Assembly: GCA_036479015.1 (NCBI GenBank)
Contig: JAZGFB010000053.1
Location: 1-64,000, forward strand
Length of the DNA: 64,000 nt
Direction: 5' to 3'
Source: NVTR01 sp036479015
GTDB lineage: Bacteria > Pseudomonadota > Alphaproteobacteria > Rhodobacterales > Rhodobacteraceae
Made by a program: the position numbers and the translations under genes. Of this stretch, positions 58,795 to 64,000 are shown piece by piece; the stretch's first letter is position 1; each line of letters starts with the position of its first letter. Below the pieces are notes generated by a model, which saw nothing but the letters and a program-made list of their open reading frames with translations, had not been told where the DNA came from and made no database searches.

Positions 58795-60771
58795 ATGTTG
58801 ATAGAACTTGGACATTTCGCGCTGATCCTGGCCTTTATGGTGGCGATCATGCAGGCTGTGGTGCCGCTTATTGGGGCCTATCGGGGTAATTCTGTATGGA
58901 TGGCGCTGGCTGAGCCGGCCGCCTTCGCCCAGGTATTACTGATCGGATTTTCCTTTGCGGTACTGACCTATGCTTTTGTCACGTCTGATTTTTCACTGAC
59001 GCTGGTTGTGCAAAATTCCCATACCGACAAGCCGATGCTGTATAAATTCAGCGGGGTGTGGGGTAACCATGAGGGGTCAATTTTACTTTGGGTGCTGATC
59101 CTGGCGCTTTTCGGGGCCAGTGCGGCGCTGTTTGGCGGCAATCTGCCGGCCAGTTTGCGGGCCCGGGTTCTGGGGGTTCAAGGGGCCATTGGCGTGGCGT
59201 TCCTGGCGTTTATTCTGTTTACGTCCAACCCGTTCCTGCGCGAAGCTTTTCCGCCAATGAACGGGCATGATCTGAACCCTTTGCTGCAGGATCCCGGGCT
59301 CGCGTTTCATCCGCCATTTTTGTATTTGGGCTATGTTGGGCTGTCGATGTCGTTTTCGTTTGCTGTGGCTGCCCTGCTTGAAGGCCGGGTTGATGCGGCC
59401 TGGGGGCGCTGGGTGCGGCCCTGGACATTGGCGGCCTGGATTTTTCTGACCATCGGCATCGCATTGGGGTCCTGGTGGGCCTATTATGAGCTGGGCTGGG
59501 GCGGGTTCTGGTTTTGGGATCCGGTGGAAAATGCGTCTTTCATGCCCTGGCTGATATCGGTGGCGTTGCTGCATTGTTCGATTGTGGTGGAAAAACGTGA
59601 ATCGCTAAAAAGCTGGACAATTTTGCTGGCAATATTGGCCTTTGGGTTTTCGTTGATCGGTACATTTATTGTGCGCTCTGGGGTGCTAACAAGTGTGCAT
59701 GCCTTTGCCACTGACCCAGAACGCGGTGTGTTCATTCTGATCATACTGGCGGTGTTCATGGGGGGTGCACTGACGCTGTTTGCGGCCCGTGCCGGCGCGA
59801 TGGAAGCCAAGGGGGTTTTCGCCGTGGTCAGTCGGGAAAGTGCCCTTATATTAAACAATATCCTTTTGGCGGTGGCGGCGTTTGTGGTGTTTACCGGCAC
59901 CATGTGGCCGCTGATTGCTGAGCTGTTTTTTGAGAAAAAACTTACCGTCGGGCCGCCGTTTTTTGATGCTGCCTTTACACCGTTTATGGTGGCATTGGCT
60001 GTGGCCTTGCCGATTGGCGCGCTGATGCCCTGGAAACGGGCGCGGATTGGTAAGGTAATACGCTCGCTTATTCCAGTAATGCTGTTGGCACTGGCTGTGG
60101 GGGCATTGGTTTGGGCCATGCAGACCGGGCGTTCTGCACTGGGGCCCATTGGCGCGATGCTTGCCGTTTGGCTGGTGGGCGGTGCGCTGGTTGATTTGAT
60201 GCAACGGTCGGGGCGTGGGGGCGTGGCTGACAGGCTGGGCCGCATGGCCAGATTGCCCCGGTCTGACTGGGGCCGGGTTGTGGCCCACGGCGGTTTGGGC
60301 ATTACCATGATGGGCATCGCCGGGCTGACGGCCTGGGATATAGAAGACATCCGCGTTGTGGCGATTGGGGAAACTTTTGAGGTGGCCGGGCTTTCGGTTT
60401 CGCTAAACGATGTTAAGCGTGCCCAGGGGCCAAATTACGTCGCCACCATTGCCGACATTTCAGTGGCAAGGAACGGGCATGAAATTACCCGGCTACACCC
60501 GGAAAAGCGGATTTATCCGGTAGCGCAGATGCCGACCACCGAAGCGGCCATTGATAATGGTATCATGCGCGACATTTATCTGGTGATCGGGGATCAACAG
60601 GCCAATGGCGATTGGGCGGTGCGCACCTATATCAAGCCGCTGGCCAACTGGCTTTGGGGCGGCGCGATCATCATGGCGCTTGGTGGTGCGCTTAGCCTAA
60701 GCGACAGGCGCTACAGGGTGGCGGCAGGGGCACGGCGGCGTGGTAAGCTCGCGCCGGTTCCGGCAGAATGA
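58795..60771 (+). CDS. ccmF: Cytochrome c maturation haem lyase CcmF
   Basis: 658 residues, about 15 membrane segments. The WWD-type haem-handling motif is present: WWAYYELGWGGFWFWDPVEN; conserved SGVWGNHEGSILLWVL near residue 90 and LNPLLQDPGLAFHPP. Attaches haem to apocytochrome c at the periplasmic face, together with CcmH. ATG at 58795; overlaps ccmH by four bases. The haem chaperone gene ccmE is not next to it. Confidence 0.97.
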   Translation: MLIELGHFALILAFMVAIMQAVVPLIGAYRGNSVWMALAEPAAFAQVLLIGFSFAVLTYAFVTSDFSLTLVVQNSHTDKPMLYKFSGVWGNHEGSILLWVLILALFGASAALFGGNLPASLRARVLGVQGAIGVAFLAFILFTSNPFLREAFPPMNGHDLNPLLQDPGLAFHPPFLYLGYVGLSMSFSFAVAALLEGRVDAAWGRWVRPWTLAAWIFLTIGIALGSWWAYYELGWGGFWFWDPVENASFMPWLISVALLHCSIVVEKRESLKSWTILLAILAFGFSLIGTFIVRSGVLTSVHAFATDPERGVFILIILAVFMGGALTLFAARAGAMEAKGVFAVVSRESALILNNILLAVAAFVVFTGTMWPLIAELFFEKKLTVGPPFFDAAFTPFMVALAVALPIGALMPWKRARIGKVIRSLIPVMLLALAVGALVWAMQTGRSALGPIGAMLAVWLVGGALVDLMQRSGRGGVADRLGRMARLPRSDWGRVVAHGGLGITMMGIAGLTAWDIEDIRVVAIGETFEVAGLSVSLNDVKRAQGPNYVATIADISVARNGHEITRLHPEKRIYPVAQMPTTEAAIDNGIMRDIYLVIGDQQANGDWAVRTYIKPLANWLWGGAIIMALGGALSLSDRRYRVAAGARRRGKLAPVPAE

Positions 60772-61214
60772 AGCGGCTGATCCTGATACTGTGCCTTTTG
60801 GCGGCACCGGCCTGGGCAATCGATCCCAGTGATATGCTTGCTGATCCGGTGCTTGAAGCGCGGGCGCGGGTGCTTGATCTGGAATTGCGCTGCGTCAAAT
60901 GTCAGTCCGAAGCCATTGCCAGTTCTAACGCCGAATGGGCGCGCGATGCGAGACTGATGGTGCGTGAATTATTGGTGGATGGGGTCAGTGATCAGGGTGT
61001 CAAAGACTTTTTCCATGCCCGTTATGGCGATTTTGTGCTGATGGATCCGCCGAAATCCGGGGCCAATCTGATCCTGTGGATTGCCGGACCTTTGATGCTG
61101 TTTGGGGCATTGGGAGTGGGGGCCATGTACCTGCGCCGCCGTGGGCAAGAGGGTATTCCGGACGCCCTGAGTGATCAGGAAAAGGCACGGTTAGACGAAT
61201 TATTGCGCGGATGA
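60768..61214 (+). CDS. ccmH: Cytochrome c maturation protein CcmH
   Basis: 148 residues. Signal peptide (MKRLILILCLLAAPAWA), the redox motif LRCVKCQ with C42 and C45, and one C-terminal membrane segment (LILWIAGPLMLFGALGVGAM). Reduces or hands over the CXXCH cysteines of apocytochrome c. Starts inside the ccmF stop (ATGA). Confidence 0.96.
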   Translation: MKRLILILCLLAAPAWAIDPSDMLADPVLEARARVLDLELRCVKCQSEAIASSNAEWARDARLMVRELLVDGVSDQGVKDFFHARYGDFVLMDPPKSGANLILWIAGPLMLFGALGVGAMYLRRRGQEGIPDALSDQEKARLDELLRG

Positions 61215-61289
61215 CGCCGGGTTGCCCTTCCCTTGGGGCGATAACTGATTATCTTAGGCCCAACATTTCCTGCCAAAGCGAGAACCCCG

Positions 61290-62066
61290 ATGCAATACCA
61301 AGCCATCCGTCTCACCACACGACGTGACGTCGCCGTTCTGGAACTGAACCGTCCCGACGTCATGAATGCTCTGAACACCCAGATGCGGGCCGAAATTCTG
61401 CATGCGGTTAAAGACGCCCAAAAACAGGCGCGCGCCTTGGTGATCACCGGCAAAGGCACAGCGTTTTGTTCAGGTCAGGACTTGGGCGATAATGCCACCG
61501 CGGGCAGTGTTGATATGGAACGCACCCTACGGGATGAATATGAACCGATGTTGCGGGCGATATATGACTGTTCAATCCCAACGATTGCGGCGGTGAACGG
61601 GGCTGCTGCGGGGGCAGGGGCCAATCTAGCATTGGCGGCTGATGTCGTGATCGCGGCGCAATCGGCAGTGTTTTTGCAGGCTTTTACCCGGATCGGGCTG
61701 ATCCCGGATGCAGGCGGCACCTATTGGTTGCCGCGACAGGTGGGCATGGCGCGCGCCATGGGGGCGGCGATGTTTGCTGAACCGATCACAGCCACGCAGG
61801 CTGTGGAGTGGGGCATGATCTGGGAATCGGTGCCTGATGACGGGTTTGCCCAACATTGGCAGGGGCGGGCGGCCAAGCTGGCAACCGGGCCGACGGTGGC
61901 CTATCGCAACCTGAAAACAGCCATGCGGGCCAGTTCTGACAATGATCTGACGCAGCAGCTGGCGCTTGAGGCCAAGTTGCAGGGCGAATGTGGCCATACG
62001 CGGGATTTCAAAGAGGGCGTGCTGGCGTTCATGCAAAAGCGGCCCGCGAAATATGAGGGGCGTTAA
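61290..62066 (+). CDS. Enoyl-CoA hydratase/isomerase family (PaaG-like)
   Basis: 258 residues, crotonase fold. N-terminal VAVLELNRPDVMNALNTQMR, CoA-binding TAFCSGQDLGDNA, and oxyanion-hole AAVNGAAAGAGANLALAADV. The catalytic position reads FTRIGLIPDAGGTYWLPRQV with Asp, as in PaaG-type isomerases of phenylacetate breakdown. No other paa gene is visible, so the pathway is open. Confidence 0.88.
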   Translation: MQYQAIRLTTRRDVAVLELNRPDVMNALNTQMRAEILHAVKDAQKQARALVITGKGTAFCSGQDLGDNATAGSVDMERTLRDEYEPMLRAIYDCSIPTIAAVNGAAAGAGANLALAADVVIAAQSAVFLQAFTRIGLIPDAGGTYWLPRQVGMARAMGAAMFAEPITATQAVEWGMIWESVPDDGFAQHWQGRAAKLATGPTVAYRNLKTAMRASSDNDLTQQLALEAKLQGECGHTRDFKEGVLAFMQKRPAKYEGR

Positions 62067-62247
62067 GTTGGCAGGCCGGTGTGTTGGTTTCGGCTTTAAT
62101 GAACGGCGTGCTCGTGTCCGCAAAGCAGGACAAAGCTGACCTTGCACGCATGCTGCAGTTACGGTGCTGGGAACCGGCTCACCGATTGCCCGAATGGATT
62201 TATGTGCAATTTGCGAGTGGCACCAGTTTTGCAGGCCGCCGACCACC

Positions 62248-62382
62248 GGCACGGATTTGTCGATATACAGTCAAATAAAGCTGAGTGCCGTCGCAAGACA
62301 GCTCAATGAACGACCACGTAAGACGCTGGGATACGAAACACCCGTCGAGCGTTTCAATGCATGTATTGCGTCGATCAGTTGA
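62248..62382 (+). pseudogene. IS30-family transposase, C-terminal relic
   Basis: Only about 44 residues remain: GTDLSIYSQIKLSAVARQLN followed by ERPRKTLGYETPVERFNACI and a stop. LNxRPRKTLGxxTPxE is the C-terminal signature of IS30-type transposases. No upstream catalytic DDE part is present, so the element is dead. A 20-base perfect palindrome lies 64 bases further on. Confidence 0.7.
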
Positions 62383-62446
62383 GACCGCCCCACAAAGCCG
62401 ACCACCTGTCCTAATGGACCAATGATTGGCTTTGCTTGCAATTGGC

Positions 62447-62466
62447 TGAGCGTGAATTCACGCTCA
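62447..62466. repeat. Perfect 20-base palindrome near the IS30 relic
   Basis: TGAGCGTGAA followed directly by its reverse complement TTCACGCTCA. It lies between the IS30 remnant and the end of the lipoprotein gene. Confidence 0.5.
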
Positions 62467-62508
62467 ACTCATGAGCGGCGATGAAGACACGCTGTACGAA
62501 AAGCCAAT

Positions 62509-63282
62509 TTATTGGGTGGCTATAAATGCCCCAGCTTCATAATAGGTTACGCCGCCAACATCGTGTACGATGGCAATACCCCCAATCACCTGTTCAGCAC
62601 CTGCGCCATCAAATATGCCAGAATAGGTACCTGCCGTTGTCGTCGTTCCCCCCGTGATTTCGCCGCCGGTCGTGGTGCCGGAAAAGCCGAAGTCGGAAAT
62701 CCCGGTCGGCGTGAAAGTCACGTCCGCAACGGCAGGATTGAGGAGAAGGCTAATATCCGCTTCCCGATTGGTAATGCTTCCTGTAATCGTACCCGCCGAA
62801 AAATCGACAATTAGTTGTGCGTCCCCGCTAATAGTTTGGGATGATCCACCGGCATCTGTGGAAAGAATGTATGTTGCAGCATAATTACCATTGAACGTTC
62901 CAGAGGTTCCCGACGTTGGTGTTTCCCCGCCTTGATAATAGGTATAGGCTAAACCCATGTCGCTCTGACCGTTTGAAATTGCGACCACGAAACCACCCGC
63001 GTCAGTCGTCGCTACATAGGCGAAATTATCGTCATTCGCGGGTGCGTCTCCAGTGAAATTGTAATGCGTTAAAAAACCTGCTATCTGTTTTTCAGTCAGA
63101 TCCACGGGTATCGGAATCGTTTGCGTACCGTCAGATATTGTCAGAACTTGGCCGGTTTCATCATACGTCACGTTCAAGTCCGACGGAGCGACTCCTACAC
63201 CGCCCACTAGCATCTGACTGCTTGAACCACATGCCGAGAGCGAAGTTGCGCTAGCGACAACAAAAATTATCGTATTTTTCAG
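62509..63282 (-). CDS. Transferrin-binding-protein-like beta-barrel lipoprotein, apparent CTG start
   Basis: 257 residues. With CTG at 63282 read as Met, the start is MKNTIIFVVASATSLSACGS, a full lipoprotein signal with lipobox LSAC (Cys18). AGGGGA stands eight bases upstream, and an in-frame TAG five codons further up excludes a longer start. The next ATG (63213) would remove the lipobox. The C-terminal half alternates Gly/Thr (GGEITGGTTTTAGTYSGIFD, VGGVTYYEAGAFIATQ), typical of TbpB-like surface barrels. Function probably ligand binding at the cell surface; unproven. Confidence 0.7.
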   Translation of the reverse strand: MKNTIIFVVASATSLSACGSSSQMLVGGVGVAPSDLNVTYDETGQVLTISDGTQTIPIPVDLTEKQIAGFLTHYNFTGDAPANDDNFAYVATTDAGGFVVAISNGQSDMGLAYTYYQGGETPTSGTSGTFNGNYAATYILSTDAGGSSQTISGDAQLIVDFSAGTITGSITNREADISLLLNPAVADVTFTPTGISDFGFSGTTTGGEITGGTTTTAGTYSGIFDGAGAEQVIGGIAIVHDVGGVTYYEAGAFIATQ

Positions 63283-63597
63283 AGTTGAAATCCCCTAATT
63301 AATTTTGAATAGCTTAACAAATCGGCGAATTAAGGCCAGAAAATTCTTTTGCGTTATTTAGCAGGCGGTTCCACGATGACTCCGCTCAAAAAACAGAATA
63401 TTTATGCAGGTGTTTAGGAAATTCGCAACCGCCGGAAAGCCTTACGCGCGTAGTGTACAATGCCCGCACTTGGCCGACGGTGACCATTATTGCCCCAAGC
63501 AAGAACCGTCAATTTGGGCTCGGAACAGCCATTCGCCTGCGTGCAAACCAATAAAAGGCCACCCGGAGGGCGGCCTTTTGTTTAGCCTCAATCCTGT
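63283..63597. other. Intergenic region between the lipoprotein gene and gltA
   Basis: 315 bases without a supported gene; A/T-rich near the lipoprotein start, where its promoter should lie, and ending in the gltA terminator. Confidence 0.5.
63553..63579 (-). terminator. Terminator after gltA
   Basis: AAAAGGCC (63553-63560) pairs with GGCCTTTT (63572-63579). On the gltA strand the stem is followed by TTTTAT. It begins 19 bases past the gltA stop. Confidence 0.85.
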
Positions 63598-64000
63598 CTA
63601 TCGATCTTCGACATCGACATAGTTGCGCAGTGTTGCCCCGGTATAAAGCTGGCGCGGGCGGCCGATTTTCATGGCAGGGTCTTCGATCATTTCTTTCCAC
63701 TGGGAAATCCAACCAACGGTGCGCGCCACTGAGAATATGGGCGTGAACATTGAGGTTGGGAAGCCCATGGCCTCAAGGATGATGCCAGAGTAGAAATCAA
63801 CATTCGGGAACAGCTTTTTCTCGGCGAAATACGGGTCTTGCAGCGCCTGTCTTTCCAGCTCTTTCGCCACTTGTAGGATCGGGTTATTTTCAACACCTAG
63901 CAGGCTTAGGACTTCGTCAGCGGACTGTTTCAGCACTGTCGCGCGGGGGTCAAAGTTTTTATAGACCCGGTGGCCGAACCCCATCAGGCGGAACGGGTCA
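63598..64000 (-). CDS. gltA: Citrate synthase, C-terminal part (runs off right edge)
   Basis: About 134 C-terminal residues of type II citrate synthase. The catalytic loop LMGFGHRVYKNFDPRATVLK holds the active-site Asp, and the C-terminal FYSGIILEAMGFPTSMFTPI, ARTVGWISQWKEM and IGRPRQLYTG are standard. First enzyme of the TCA cycle. The N-terminal two thirds lie outside the window. Confidence 0.97.
   Translation of the reverse strand, partial: DPFRLMGFGHRVYKNFDPRATVLKQSADEVLSLLGVENNPILQVAKELERQALQDPYFAEKKLFPNVDFYSGIILEAMGFPTSMFTPIFSVARTVGWISQWKEMIEDPAMKIGRPRQLYTGATLRNYVDVEDR

Noticed and set aside
61626..62252. 208-codon minus-strand frame
   Set aside because: Mostly antisense to the enoyl-CoA hydratase gene; no family seen, no ribosome binding site.
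1..64000. tRNA, rRNA or CRISPR elements
   Set aside because: By eye no T-loop GGTTCGANTCC pattern with a cloverleaf, no rRNA sequence and no regularly spaced repeats were found. A tRNA scan could still show otherwise.

Overview
The window reads as an ordinary stretch of chromosome from a marine-type alphaproteobacterium of the order Rhodobacterales (Roseobacter/Rhodobacter relatives). The grounds are a complete Rhodobacter-type gene transfer agent (GTA) cluster, the order rpsF-rpsR-rplI / fabD-fabG-acpP / fabF-mltG / GTA, a pyruvate dehydrogenase E1-beta subunit carrying its own lipoyl domain, and many class-typical housekeeping genes. The species cannot be named from sequence alone. No rRNA, tRNA, CRISPR array or intact transposon was seen.

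Layout. 1-1.1 kb: an unrecognised translationally coupled gene pair running off the left edge, and a decayed fragment of a large RTX/EF-hand-type surface protein. 1.4-8.9 kb: trigger factor, a membrane protein, a fatty acid desaturase, a DUF3179 protein, the ribosomal protein operon S6-S18-L9 and a membrane protein. 9-16 kb: fatty acid synthesis genes fabD, fabG, acpP, fabF plus mltG, with three extra genes between acpP and fabF (a rhodanese-HigA fusion, a GNAT acetyltransferase, and a HisA-like TIM barrel lacking its usual N-terminal catalytic aspartate). 16.2-30.6 kb: the GTA structural cluster from small terminase to the large tail protein g15, followed by a DUF2793 gene. 30.6-40.5 kb: a DksA-type protein, cysE-cysK, pyruvate dehydrogenase E1-alpha/E1-beta/E2, ftsB-like, class I aldolase, two cyclophilins and a second DUF3179 gene. 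40.6-52.6 kb: tyrS, anmK and the outer-membrane assembly run lptF-lptG-lptD-surA-pdxA-rsmA, then pepA-holC. 52.7-58.7 kb: retroviral-type aspartic protease, MarC, ABC-F ATPase, ndk, a TfoX C-terminal domain protein, a small charged protein, and a GTA-type lysis cassette (muramidase, holin, two small genes). 58.8-64 kb: ccmF-ccmH, an enoyl-CoA hydratase, an IS30 remnant, a beta-barrel lipoprotein apparently started at CTG, and the C-terminal end of citrate synthase.

How it fits together. The GTA head and tail genes at 16.2-30.6 kb and the lysis cassette at 57.2-58.7 kb should act together: the first makes DNA-filled particles and the second releases them. In Rhodobacter capsulatus these two parts lie far apart; here they are about 27 kb apart. 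Most other genes are core metabolism and envelope assembly.

The least explained signals are mostly non-coding. A dispersed intergenic element family is built around GGGGATATTT (six copies, each close behind a stop codon). A TGC-loop hairpin occurs three times with compensatory base changes. A nested stem structure lies between the GTA capsid gene and g6. A 24-nt perfect palindrome lies in front of the pyruvate dehydrogenase operon. The best protein-level oddities are the rhodanese-HigA fusion and the HisA-like protein with Gln in place of the catalytic Asp.
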